From Methanobacteriota archaeon (lineage in GTDB: Archaea; JAADCQ01; Methanopyri; Methanopyrales; Methanopyraceae): a DNA stretch of 64,000 nt. The position numbers and the translations under genes were made by a program. Under the pieces are notes generated by a model. That model saw only the letters and a program-made list of their open reading frames with translations. It was not told the DNA's origin and did not search any database. The DNA lies in the NCBI GenBank assembly GCA_027064425.1, contig JAMOPO010000052.1:124001-188000 (forward strand). Direction: 5' to 3'. Below, in pieces: positions 35,808-43,566 of this stretch; within the stretch, counting starts at the first letter, position 1, and the number at the start of each line of letters is the position of its first letter.

Positions 35808-36701
35808 TCACAGCCCCCTGCTCACCGCCACGGTCATCAGTATCGACATCCCCGTCACCCAGGCGACGGAGTTCGGCGCCACCGGCTGCGCGAGGTAGCC
35901 CAGCACCCGGATCAGCGCCTGTACCAGCATCGGGAGCACCCCGACCACCGCGGCACCGACCAGCCACCGCTTACACCACCGCGGCCTCACCGCCCAGACC
36001 AGGTAGAGGCCCAATCCCGCCACCAGCGGCTTGCACATGAACCCGCCGTCAACGGCCCCGAGCACGGTGAGGAACCCGGCGACGGAGAGCATGATCGGCT
36101 CCAGCACCGTCCCGCGCCGCTCGTGCACGCTCAGCGGGTGGAGGAACCCCAGCGCGACGTAAGCGGCCACCGTGATCAGCGCGAGGGGGACGGCGAGAGG
36201 CCAGGGGACGTACTTCGCCAGCACCGAGCCGTAATGGTACTTGGTGCGGACGTGGCGGAGCGCCAGGTCCAGAATCTTACCCACGCACGCCTTCAGCGCG
36301 TGGGTGTGCGTGAGGGACGTCGTCTCCCCGACCGAGCCTCCACCCGTGATGACGACGAGGGTGCCGGCCTTCATCCGGTACGGCGTGTTCAGCTGGATGA
36401 CCAGCTGGCCGAGGTAGGGAAGCAGGGCGATGCCGACCACCGTCGCGCCCGCCGCGCGGTTCCCAACCTCGAGCACGGGCCGACCGTGGCCCGCCAGCAG
36501 CAGGCACATCAGCCCAACGTGAGCGAGCAGGAGCGCGGGTTTAGCCTCCGTGGACCCCGTCAGTACCGGGTAGAAGAACTCGCGCACCAGGGCGTCGAGT
36601 GGCGTGTCCGTAGCGACCAGGAGCGCCGCGATTCCCAGCAGGAACGCTCCCGCGAGCCGGAGGTACCGGTCAACCCTCGACCGCCTCGAGGATGCGGTCA
36701 A
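35808..36701 (-). CDS. Polytopic membrane protein
   Basis: A 297-residue protein with about eight hydrophobic helices and basic loops. A Gly/Thr-rich outside loop after helix three (VITGGGSVGETTSLTHTH) includes conserved-looking Glu and His residues. I recognise no family. TTG at 36701 overlaps the upstream glycosyltransferase gene by 32 nt with GAGGGG ahead of it. Its stop lies 3 nt before the next gene, suggesting that the glycosyltransferase, this protein and the anchored repeat protein form one operon. Confidence 0.55.
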   Translation of the reverse strand: MTASSRRSRVDRYLRLAGAFLLGIAALLVATDTPLDALVREFFYPVLTGSTEAKPALLLAHVGLMCLLLAGHGRPVLEVGNRAAGATVVGIALLPYLGQLVIQLNTPYRMKAGTLVVITGGGSVGETTSLTHTHALKACVGKILDLALRHVRTKYHYGSVLAKYVPWPLAVPLALITVAAYVALGFLHPLSVHERRGTVLEPIMLSVAGFLTVLGAVDGGFMCKPLVAGLGLYLVWAVRPRWCKRWLVGAAVVGVLPMLVQALIRVLGYLAQPVAPNSVAWVTGMSILMTVAVSRGL

Positions 36702-37638
36702 CAGCCTCGGCCCCTCCGCGGACCAGCCACCTGCCGTCCGGGCGCTCGGCGACCTCCACCGGGTCGGTCTCCTCCACCTCGTCCAGGCTCAGCACGGGAA
36801 CCCCCGACTCCCGGGCGATCCAGTGACTTAAGTGCCTCGGATGCAGCTCCCACACCTTGACCGCCCTGTTGCCCACCACGCACGCCTCAATGGTCACCCC
36901 GAACCCCCCGGAGAAGACGACCGTGTCGGCCACCATCATCGCGCCGGGCAGGTCCACGAATCCGCGCAGGCGGTCGAACCCCGGGGGCGCGCCGACGCGG
37001 AACGGAACGACGAGCGGGTCGTGCTCGGACAGCCGCCTCAGGAGCCGCCTCGCCCCCTCCTCCGTCACGTCCCCTCCCAGGCAGACCAGCACACGATCCC
37101 GGCACTCCTCGGGCACCGGGCCCGGGATCTCACCCCTGAGGTGCCGCTCGGCGAGGTACTGGGCCAGCGGCGGCCCCGGGATGACCCTCGCCCGCGCGCC
37201 CGACCTCCGCTCCAGCTCCCTCGCGAACTCCCGGGAGAAGGGAACCAGTACCTCGGAGGCGAACCGGACCACCTCCACCGGGTTGTACACGTCCATTTCC
37301 ACGTGCACGGACCTGACGCGCAGCGCCGCGGCCGCGAGCAGGGACTTCCGCGCGTCCCCGGTGTTGCCGGAGGATAGCACGACCGAGGGCCGATCCCGAG
37401 CCATCCGCGCCAGCACCCGGGTCAGGTCCACCGCGAAGCCGAGGTAGCCGCGCCACCCCTCCCGTCGCCTAGACCTGCCGAGCGTGCGCGCGTCCCGCCC
37501 CTCCCACCGTAGCACCTCGGAGCCGCGCCCGTGCCCGTACACCCGAACGTCCCAGCCCTCGCGCTCGAGCCGCTCGAGGACCGGGAGCAGGTTCTTCGCC
37601 GGCGAGGGTTCTACAAGGGCGAACGCCCGCTCACCCAC
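36670..37638 (-). CDS. Predicted glycosyltransferase (MurG/DUF354-like)
   Basis: A 322-residue GT-B-like protein without membrane helices. It starts ALVEPSPAKNLLPVLERL, contains VVLSSGNTGDARKSLLAAAA (a typical donor-domain GN-rich stretch) and ends in a MurG-like nucleotide-sugar region with VVFSGGFGVTIEACVVGNRA. The middle IPGPPLAQYLAERHL is a plausible domain linker. It could act in glycolipid or pseudomurein synthesis. GTG at 37638 overlaps the hisB stop by 8 nt, and the gene heads the two membrane genes downstream. Confidence 0.6.
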   Translation of the reverse strand: MGERAFALVEPSPAKNLLPVLERLEREGWDVRVYGHGRGSEVLRWEGRDARTLGRSRRREGWRGYLGFAVDLTRVLARMARDRPSVVLSSGNTGDARKSLLAAAALRVRSVHVEMDVYNPVEVVRFASEVLVPFSREFARELERRSGARARVIPGPPLAQYLAERHLRGEIPGPVPEECRDRVLVCLGGDVTEEGARRLLRRLSEHDPLVVPFRVGAPPGFDRLRGFVDLPGAMMVADTVVFSGGFGVTIEACVVGNRAVKVWELHPRHLSHWIARESGVPVLSLDEVEETDPVEVAERPDGRWLVRGGAEAVDRILEAVEG

Positions 37639-38230
37639 GTCCCAGCCTCCCCTTGGTGGACGGGACGCCCTCCTCGACCACCTCCACCGCCTCCCGCAGG
37701 GCCCGAGCCACCGCCTTGAACATTGCCTCCACGGCGTGATGATCGTTGTCCCACGCCCGGAACTCCACGTGCATCGTGGTCCCGGAGTTCTCGCAGAAGC
37801 TGCGCCAGAAGTGCGGTACGTTCTCCAGCGAGAGCGGTGGATCGCCGATCCCGGGTCGGGAGGGATTGAACCCGCTGACCCGGAGGTAGGCCCGACCGGA
37901 CAAGTCCAGGGCGCAGAGGACCAGGGAGCCATCCATGGGTACCATGGACCAGGCCATCCGGCGGATCCCGGACCGGTCGCCCAGAGCCTCGTCGAGCGCC
38001 TTGCCCAGGCAGATGCCCACGTCCTCCACCACGTGGTGATCGTCCACCTCCAGGTCGCCCACCACCTCGACCTCCAGGTCCAGTCCACCGTGAAGCGCCA
38101 GCTGTTCCAGCAGGTGGTCAAAGAACGGGAGCCCGGTGTCAACGTCGGCGGAGCCCTCCCCGTCGAGATCCATCCGGACGCTGACGTCCGTCTCCTCGGT
38201 CCTCCGCCGGACCTCTCCCACCCTGCTCAA
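37631..38230 (-). CDS. hisB: Imidazoleglycerol-phosphate dehydratase
   Basis: A 199-residue monofunctional HisB for histidine synthesis. Manganese-binding motifs are both present: HHVVEDVG (about 65-72) and HHAVEAMFKA near residue 163, with FFDHLLEQLALHGG and DLSGRAYL between. No phosphatase domain is fused. The start is TTG. It overlaps the start of the glycosyltransferase gene by 8 nt; no other his gene is nearby. Confidence 0.95.
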   Translation of the reverse strand: MSRVGEVRRRTEETDVSVRMDLDGEGSADVDTGLPFFDHLLEQLALHGGLDLEVEVVGDLEVDDHHVVEDVGICLGKALDEALGDRSGIRRMAWSMVPMDGSLVLCALDLSGRAYLRVSGFNPSRPGIGDPPLSLENVPHFWRSFCENSGTTMHVEFRAWDNDHHAVEAMFKAVARALREAVEVVEEGVPSTKGRLGRG

Positions 38231-38295
38231 CGCGACTCTCCCCGCCGATCGATCCGTCTAAAAGGCCGGCTCGGGGCATCGGGCCGGGCGATCGC

Positions 38296-38694
38296 GTGGA
38301 GCGCGCGCTGGCGGCTGCGTGCGTGCTGCTGGGCGCGGTGCTGCTGTGGGCGTCCCACGGGGTGCCAGAGGATAAGGTTACGGCCGCGAGCCTTCGCGGG
38401 CTTCCGGACGGAACGCTGGTGCTCGTGGACGGGAAGGTCTCACGGCTTGTCACGCTCCGGCGCGGGTGCTTGGTGGAGGTGCGGGTTAGGGACGGCACGG
38501 TGCCGGTGTACCTCACGGAGTCCGCCGGTCGGGAGCGTGTGCCGGCCCCGGGCGAAAGGTTTCGAGCCCTGGGCCGAGTGGAATCCTACGAGGGTAGGAA
38601 GGAGGTGAGGGTTGATGCGTCGGGGCTACGTGCTGCCGGTGGCGGTGGGCGTTCTGGTGGCCCTGATCCTGCCGTACGTGGTGTACGGTGGTAA
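38296..38694 (+). CDS. Membrane-anchored OB-fold-like protein
   Basis: A 132-residue protein with an N-terminal membrane or signal helix (about 3-20), then a beta-rich domain: DGTLVLVDGKVSRLVTLR, EVRVRDGTVPVYLTES and RFRALGRVESYEGRKEVRVD. The strand pattern is that of an OB fold such as those in tRNA-anticodon or BOF-type proteins; function unknown. The last 26 codons, with the stop, overlap the next gene by 80 nt and read GGGGRSGGPDP, a low-complexity tail. The start is GTG. Confidence 0.55.
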   Translation: MERALAAACVLLGAVLLWASHGVPEDKVTAASLRGLPDGTLVLVDGKVSRLVTLRRGCLVEVRVRDGTVPVYLTESAGRERVPAPGERFRALGRVESYEGRKEVRVDASGLRAAGGGGRSGGPDPAVRGVRW

Positions 38695-39418
38695 GCCGGA
38701 GGGTCCGGGCTACCCGACGGAGCTTTACGGGTTCAGGGTCAGCCTGGCGAGTCCCGATCTGGCCGTCACGGACATCGTACCCAGGAAGACGCTGCTGATG
38801 GAGCACGAGCTGCGGGTCGACTCGCCGGGCTGGTCGGTGCACTTCGTGCCGGACTGGCCTCCCGTCGTTCTGGTTCACGCGGTGAGAATGAGCGACGAAG
38901 AACTGGCGGTTAGGAACCTGTGGGCGGTCGTCCTCCAGGAGGGTGCCGGGCGGATCTTCATGCCGGACGAGTTCGTGGAGGGCGGCGTGCCGGGGCTGAT
39001 CACGGGGATCGCCGGCCAGGCGTGGGCGTGGAAGCACCTGAAGTGGGCCCGGAAGTACGGGGTGATCCACGGGCTGCGGAGGTACGCGCGGGAGGTGGGC
39101 CCGAGCCGGGTAAGTCGAGAGATCCGTCGGGAGTACGGGAAGGAGCCGTGGCGGGCCCTGCTGGACTTCTGTGAGATGATGCGGTGCAGCGACGTGGGGC
39201 GCTTCCTGCGCTCCAAGCGCCTGTCCTTCCGGGACTTCTTAACCAGCCGGGATCCGGAGTTAGTCGCCCAGGTCCTGACGGTGCTGGACCTGGGCAGACT
39301 GGACCCGGAGGTGGCTAAGAAGAGGATCCGGTACGTGTTGGACGCTCGGGCGTACCCGCTGCCAAAAAGTGAGGAGTGGGCGTTGAGGGAGGCGGCGCGG
39401 AGGCTGCTTCACGGGTGA
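38615..39418 (+). CDS. Uncharacterised secreted or anchored protein
   Basis: A 267-residue protein with an N-terminal hydrophobic helix (VLPVAVGVLVALILPYVV, about 6-23). The first half of the outer part is beta-rich; a central segment IFMPDEFVEGGVPGLITGIA precedes a helical, Arg/Lys-rich second half. No family recognised. ATG at 38615 follows GGAGGTGAGG, located inside the upstream gene, so translation of the two is linked. It converges with tfb, overlapping by 10 nt. Confidence 0.5.
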   Translation: MRRGYVLPVAVGVLVALILPYVVYGGKPEGPGYPTELYGFRVSLASPDLAVTDIVPRKTLLMEHELRVDSPGWSVHFVPDWPPVVLVHAVRMSDEELAVRNLWAVVLQEGAGRIFMPDEFVEGGVPGLITGIAGQAWAWKHLKWARKYGVIHGLRRYAREVGPSRVSREIRREYGKEPWRALLDFCEMMRCSDVGRFLRSKRLSFRDFLTSRDPELVAQVLTVLDLGRLDPEVAKKRIRYVLDARAYPLPKSEEWALREAARRLLHG

Positions 39419-40326
39419 AGGTCGATGCCCAGGGCCTCGCAGATCTCCTTGTACCGGTTGCGGATGGTGACCTCGGTTACCTTGGCGACCTCGGCGATCT
39501 CCCGCTGCGTCCGGCGTTCGCCCTCGAGGATGCAGGCGATGTAGAGGGCCGCGGCGGCGATGCCGGCGGGACCCTTGCCCACGGTGATGCCCTTCTCCTT
39601 CGCCTTCTCGATGATCTCCTGCGCCTTCGCCTCGACGTCCTCCGAGACGTTCAGCTTGGACGCGAAGCGTGGCAGGTGGTCCGAGGGCTCGGTCGGGCGC
39701 TGGTTGAGTCCGAGCTTGCGCTGCAGGACCCGGTAGGCGCGGAGGATCTCGTTCTCGTCGGGCATGTTCAGCGCCTCGGCGATCTCGCGGGCCGTGCGTG
39801 GGTGCCTCGTCTCCTTGCACGCGGCGAAGACGGCCGCTCCGAGCACGCTCTCGATCCCGCGCCCGCGGACGATTCCCTTCTCGTACGCCTTCCGGTAGAT
39901 CGCGGCGGCGCGCTCCTTCGCCGGCTCGGGGAGCTGCAGCTTGGAGGCCAGCACCTCGAGCTCTTGGAACGCCTGCTGGAAGTTACGCTCCCGGCTGCTG
40001 GAGGCCTTGATCCGGTTGTCCCAGGTTCTCAGCCGCTGCATGTGCGGGTTCTTCCGTCCGGAGGAGTCGCGCAGCTCGCGGTCGATGATCGTGGACAGGC
40101 CCTTATCCGGCAGCCGGACCTTCGCGGGCTCCCCGGTCCGGGAGCGGCGCTGCCGCTGGTCGGAGTTGAAGTGGCGCCACTCCGGGCCGGGGTCGATCAC
40201 GGGTTCCTCGTTCACGAGCCCGCACTTCTCGCAAACGTACTCACCGCGCTCCTCATCGAAGACGATCTCGCGGGACCCGCAGGCCGGGCAGACCATCTCC
40301 CCAGCATCCTTCTCAGAATTAGCCAT
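39409..40326 (-). CDS. tfb: Transcription initiation factor TFB
   Basis: A 305-residue TFIIB homologue. The N-terminal zinc ribbon is CPACGS ... CEKCG (cysteines near 13, 16, 33, 36), followed by the B-finger region and GPEWRHFNSDQ. Two cyclin repeats contain AAAIYRKAYEKGIVRGRGI and AAALYIACILEGERRTQREI; the second carries the helix-turn-helix IAEVAKVTEVTIRNRYKEI. It bridges TBP-DNA and RNA polymerase. It follows gar1 by 16 nt, the conserved gar1-tfb pair. Confidence 0.96.
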   Translation of the reverse strand: MANSEKDAGEMVCPACGSREIVFDEERGEYVCEKCGLVNEEPVIDPGPEWRHFNSDQRQRRSRTGEPAKVRLPDKGLSTIIDRELRDSSGRKNPHMQRLRTWDNRIKASSSRERNFQQAFQELEVLASKLQLPEPAKERAAAIYRKAYEKGIVRGRGIESVLGAAVFAACKETRHPRTAREIAEALNMPDENEILRAYRVLQRKLGLNQRPTEPSDHLPRFASKLNVSEDVEAKAQEIIEKAKEKGITVGKGPAGIAAAALYIACILEGERRTQREIAEVAKVTEVTIRNRYKEICEALGIDLHP

Positions 40327-40342
40327 GCCTCGGCACACCCCA

Positions 40343-40621
40343 TTACCTCCGCCGGGGTCGCCTACGCCTTCTCCTCGGGGGCCTACGCCTGCGTCTGGGC
40401 GGGATGAACAGCTCCTTGCCCACGAATCTCTCCAACCGCTCCTTCGACTTGTCCCGGATCGCCACGTAGGGCTTGTCCGCAGGCCCGAACACGTCGACGA
40501 TGATGCCCACACGCTCCCGGCGGCGGGTCACCACGGGCGCGCCCAGCGGCGGTACCTCCTCGGCTCGGGCGATCAGGTTCCCCCGAGGGGTTACGTGCAG
40601 GGCCTTCCCGAGCCTGCGCAT
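40343..40621 (-). CDS. gar1: H/ACA RNP protein Gar1
   Basis: A 92-residue Gar1. The beta-barrel core contains GNLIARAEEVPPLGAPVV, GIIVDVFGPADKPYVAIR and the C-terminal tail is a run of Arg and Pro (RRRRRPPRRRRRR). It binds Cbf5 and stimulates H/ACA-guided pseudouridylation. The gar1-tfb order supports the call. ATG at 40621 follows GGAGGCGGTG. TAAAGGATAA at 40661-40670 on the minus strand is a possible TATA box. Confidence 0.9.
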   Translation of the reverse strand: MRRLGKALHVTPRGNLIARAEEVPPLGAPVVTRRRERVGIIVDVFGPADKPYVAIRDKSKERLERFVGKELFIPPRRRRRPPRRRRRRPRRR

Positions 40622-40660
40622 GGTGACACCGCCTCCATGTTCGATGTTGAGGCTCCGGCT

Positions 40661-41185
40661 TTATCCTTTACGCGTGAACCTCCGGCTAACGCGCTCCTGA
40701 CGCGACCGCTTGTTGGCACACTCAGAGCACACGTCGACTTTCTTGTTGCTCTTAAACCTCTTACCACACAGTTTGCACCTGCACTCGTAGAGGCGCGCCC
40801 GCTTCCCCTCCCGCCTCGCCATCCGCTTGATCCGGCTCGTCCGCTCCACCTCCCGGGTCAGGTAGAACCAGGTATCACCGAACACGTCTCGGCCCCGCAT
40901 GACCACCTTCCTCGCCACCTCCAGCCCGGACGGGTCCCCCCTCATGGCCCGGACCATCGCGCTTAAGAACTGCCTCTCCCGGTACCGGTAGATGTCGATG
41001 GCGTCGTTCGGGCAGACGCGGACGCACTCGTCGCACGCGTCGCAGGCCTCCAGGTTTACGATCACGACCTCGTCGCCCTTCACATCCAGCACGCCGCGGT
41101 CGCACACCTCCACGCAGAGCGCGCAGGAGGGACCCTCGCAGCGCTCCCGATCGATCTCGATCCTTCGGACCGCCAACTCCTCCAC
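40661..41185 (-). CDS. 2x[4Fe-4S] ferredoxin domain fused to a zinc ribbon
   Basis: A 174-residue protein. The N-terminal part has two ferredoxin cysteine sets: CEGPSCALCVEVC (16-28) and CDACDECVRVCPN (about 48-60). A basic helical linker (about 65-130, RYRERQFLSAMVRAMRG) leads to CRCKLCGKRFKSNKKVDVCSEC (residues about 135-156 as CxC-x2-C and CxxC), a zinc-ribbon-like site. The basic C-terminus suggests nucleic acid contact. The combination is unusual and I know no function for it. It is divergent from the next gene by 8 nt. Confidence 0.65.
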   Translation of the reverse strand: MEELAVRRIEIDRERCEGPSCALCVEVCDRGVLDVKGDEVVIVNLEACDACDECVRVCPNDAIDIYRYRERQFLSAMVRAMRGDPSGLEVARKVVMRGRDVFGDTWFYLTREVERTSRIKRMARREGKRARLYECRCKLCGKRFKSNKKVDVCSECANKRSRQERVSRRFTRKG

Positions 41186-41193
41186 CCCAGGGG

Positions 41194-41598
41194 ATGAAAC
41201 GCTTGAACGTGCATGTTAGGGAGCGGGAAGGAGACGTCGTGCTGGAGTTCTGCGGGGAGGACGGGTGCATCCAGGTGTCGGCCCGGGCCTTCTACACCGC
41301 GGTGATAATGAGCGGCGAGGACACCGTGGAGAAGACCAAGGAGCTCCTCACCAAGCCCTTCGAGCTGCTCGGGGAGGATCCCCCCGAGGTGCGCGTCCGC
41401 AGGTCGGAGGATCCGGAGGGTACCCTGCTGAACCCTTGGGTGACCTCGTCGCACGAGGAGGTCGAGTTCTTTACGTTCGAGCTGGAACGGGGAGGCGAGA
41501 CTTTAAAACTCTCCTTGGCAGTCCCGCGCGGCTCTCGGGGCGGCACCTCAAAAATCAAGGAGGTCATTAACCTATTGAAGTCTCGACTCCCGTGGTGA
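41194..41598 (+). CDS. Uncharacterised protein, first gene of the PhoU/FtsZ-like unit
   Basis: A 134-residue soluble alpha/beta protein. Parts are LNVHVREREGDVVLEFCGED, a helical section FYTAVIMSGEDTVEKTKELL and a beta-rich second half EVEFFTFELERGGETLKLSL ending in a helix. No family recognised. It begins ATG after GGGG and ends 18 nt before the HTH-PhoU gene, the first of four closely packed genes on the plus strand. Confidence 0.55.
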   Translation: MKRLNVHVREREGDVVLEFCGEDGCIQVSARAFYTAVIMSGEDTVEKTKELLTKPFELLGEDPPEVRVRRSEDPEGTLLNPWVTSSHEEVEFFTFELERGGETLKLSLAVPRGSRGGTSKIKEVINLLKSRLPW

Positions 41599-41616
41599 GC
41601 CGGAGGTGAGCTCGTC

Positions 41617-42546
41617 TTGTACCCGCGGGGTAGAAAGGCCACCCTGGCCGCGATCCTGCGCACGATCCTGAAGGATCAGCCCTCAACGCAGAAAGAGATA
41701 GCCGAGAAGGTGGGCGTCTCGCGGCGGTACGTGACGGAGCTGCTTCAGCCGCTGATGGAGAAGGGGGCCGTTTTCCGGACGTACGCCGTCGACATGACCA
41801 AGCTCCGCCGGCACTTCCCCGAGCTGTTCGAGGAGCTCGGTCGACACATCTACGAGGACATCGAGTCGCACCTGGAGAGCGTCCGCCCCTACTTCGAGCG
41901 GATGATCGACCTGACGGAGTCACAGGTGGAGAGCGCGATCCTGGCCATCGAGGAGGACCCGAGCCTCGCCCAGAAGATCGTGAAGATGGACGAGGAGGTC
42001 AACCGGCTGGACGAGGAGATCCGGCTGTACGTTCGAGCGCTTCCAACGTTCCACCCGTGCGAGGAGGCGGGGAAAGTCTCGACGCTCCTCCTCGAGATCT
42101 CGCACTGCATCGAGCGGATCGGAGACTACGCGTGCAACATCGCGGAGGTGGCGGACAGGATCGGAACGCTCTCCGACCTGGGGTGCTGGGAGGAGCTCAA
42201 GGAGGCCGCGGAGCGGGCCCGGTCGATGGTCTCGACCTCGTACGACGCGTTCCTATCCCTGTCCAAGCGTCGGGTCAAGAAGGCCGCGGAGGACGTGTAC
42301 CGGCAGGAGGAGCGCGTCCACGATAGCATAATAAAGGCCTGCGACGATGCGATCAAGGAAACGGAGGAGTTTCCGTCCCGCGCCCGGTACCTCTTCGCCG
42401 TGTCACGCGTGACGAAGGACGTCGAGCGCATCGCGGACAAGGCCGTCGATATCGTCGACTACACGCGAGAGCTGGTCGAGGGTCGACCGCGCGACCTGAC
42501 CCCGGAGCAGGAGGTGAGGGGAACCATCCCGGCCGACACCGCGTAA
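41617..42546 (+). CDS. HTH-PhoU domain protein
   Basis: A 309-residue protein. Residues 8-60 form a winged helix: ILRTILKDQPSTQKEIAEKV and GVSRRYVTELLQPLMEKGAV. Two PhoU helical bundles follow: HLESVRPYFERMIDLTESQV with EEVNRLDEEIRLYVRALPTF, then ISHCIERIGDYACNIAEVAD, and a repeat ending VERIADKAVDIVDYTREL. E/D-R-x-x-D motifs are the PhoU metal/phosphate signatures. It may link phosphate state to transcription. No pst genes are present here; instead it precedes the FtsZ-like gene by 16 nt. The start is TTG. Confidence 0.8.
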   Translation: MYPRGRKATLAAILRTILKDQPSTQKEIAEKVGVSRRYVTELLQPLMEKGAVFRTYAVDMTKLRRHFPELFEELGRHIYEDIESHLESVRPYFERMIDLTESQVESAILAIEEDPSLAQKIVKMDEEVNRLDEEIRLYVRALPTFHPCEEAGKVSTLLLEISHCIERIGDYACNIAEVADRIGTLSDLGCWEELKEAAERARSMVSTSYDAFLSLSKRRVKKAAEDVYRQEERVHDSIIKACDDAIKETEEFPSRARYLFAVSRVTKDVERIADKAVDIVDYTRELVEGRPRDLTPEQEVRGTIPADTA

Positions 42547-42562
42547 GGGGGGTGCCGGGACG

Positions 42563-43288
42563 GTGCACTACGTCGGGCTGGGCGGCTTCGGATGCCGGTT
42601 CTCCTCCCACGCTTCCAACGCCGGCTTCCGAGTGCTCGCCTGCGTCGGCTCCAAGGGTGACCTCCTGCGGGTCTCGGAGGGCAAGACCGTCGAGGTAGCA
42701 CCGGACATCGGCTACAACCGCGACTGGCGTCGAGCCTCCGAGGAGCTCGCGGATCACGAGAAGGCCATGAACACGATCCGCAAGTGCCTCGAGCAGCACC
42801 TGGACGGCCCCACGCTCATGGCGTTCGGACTGGGCGGAGCAGTGGGGTTCGCGCTCGCCCGACCCTTCCTCGAGGACCCTCCCGTCCCCTTCGTCCTCCT
42901 CGTCACGATCCCGGGCGAGTCCGAGGATCCCCAGGTCCGACGCAACGCGCGCGAGCAGGTGGACGTGGTGCTGAAGGTCTCCTCCAAGCTCCCGATCCTC
43001 TGGGTGGACAACGATATTGGTGGAGGCTACGACCGGGTCAACCGGATGCTCGAGAAGACGCTCTCCGAGTTCCGGGAGTTCCTGAACGTCCCGGTCGAGG
43101 AGCTCCCGAACATGGCCGGGAACTACGCGGTCTCCCCCTCCCTACCCGGCGAGCGCGTGACCGAGGAGATCGTCAAGACGAACCCCAGCGAGATCCGTCG
43201 GCTCGTGAGCGATCGGGAGCCCGAGGAGCGCGTGATCAAGGAGGAGCGGAAGGGGCCGGACCCGGACTCACTGAGGGAGCTGTTCTAG
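42563..43288 (+). CDS. Short FtsZ/tubulin-like GTPase homologue
   Basis: A 241-residue protein. YVGLGGFGCRF (4-13) resembles the FtsZ T1 loop [26 protein letters not shown] (88-105) lies where FtsZ has [16 protein letters not shown], and LLVTIPGESEDPQVRRNARE with ILWVDND (to 151) aligns with Fts[15 protein letters not shown] ... CIVIPND. The signature GGGTGTG is altered, and the region that should hold the T7 loop and the C-terminal domain is short. It is thus a divergent tubulin-superfamily protein; nucleotide binding is possible, polymerisation doubtful. GTG start. Confidence 0.5.
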   Translation: MHYVGLGGFGCRFSSHASNAGFRVLACVGSKGDLLRVSEGKTVEVAPDIGYNRDWRRASEELADHEKAMNTIRKCLEQHLDGPTLMAFGLGGAVGFALARPFLEDPPVPFVLLVTIPGESEDPQVRRNAREQVDVVLKVSSKLPILWVDNDIGGGYDRVNRMLEKTLSEFREFLNVPVEELPNMAGNYAVSPSLPGERVTEEIVKTNPSEIRRLVSDREPEERVIKEERKGPDPDSLRELF

Positions 43289-43301
43289 GGGGCGGCCTCC
43301 G

Positions 43302-43529
43302 ATGACTCGGAAGGCCAGGGTCACGCTCACGCTCTCAGAGGACGCCCTGGCCCGGGTCCTGGCGGCCAAGGACGCGCTGGAGGGGGAGAGCATCTCCTCC
43401 ACGGTCGGCAAGCTGGTGAAGTTCGGGTTCGCCTACCTACGAGAGAAGTTCCCCGAGCTCTTCGAAGGCATCGACCTGGAGGAGTACCGCCACAAGGCCC
43501 GAGAGCGCTGGTTCAGCGAGCGGTCATAA
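43302..43529 (+). CDS. Ribbon-helix-helix-like small protein
   Basis: A 75-residue protein. A first strand KARVTLTLSEDALARVLAAK followed by helix and turn GESISSTVGKLVKFGFAYLR fits a ribbon-helix-helix DNA-binding fold. The C-terminal 30 residues are acidic, then basic. It could regulate its own operon, whose other members are the FtsZ-like and HTH-PhoU proteins; no operator was identified. ATG follows GGGGGCGG; the FtsZ-like gene ends 13 nt upstream. Confidence 0.55.
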   Translation: MTRKARVTLTLSEDALARVLAAKDALEGESISSTVGKLVKFGFAYLREKFPELFEGIDLEEYRHKARERWFSERS

Positions 43530-43537
43530 CTTTTAAC
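43526..43537 (+). promoter_or_regulatory. Candidate TATA element for argJ
   Basis: ATAACTTTTAAC overlaps the stop of the RHH gene and lies 30-41 bases upstream of the argJ ATG. It is the only AT-rich patch in this gap and is at the expected TATA distance for a short-leader transcript. It implies that argJ and the ornithine cyclodeaminase gene are transcribed apart from the upstream unit. Confidence 0.45.
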
Positions 43538-43566
43538 TCCCCGCCTCCCCACGCCCGGGGCGCCGC

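Noticed and set aside
36702-38142. Long minus-strand frame covering hisB and the glycosyltransferase
   Set aside because: Its first half is an alternative frame of hisB; the glycosyltransferase starts at 37638.
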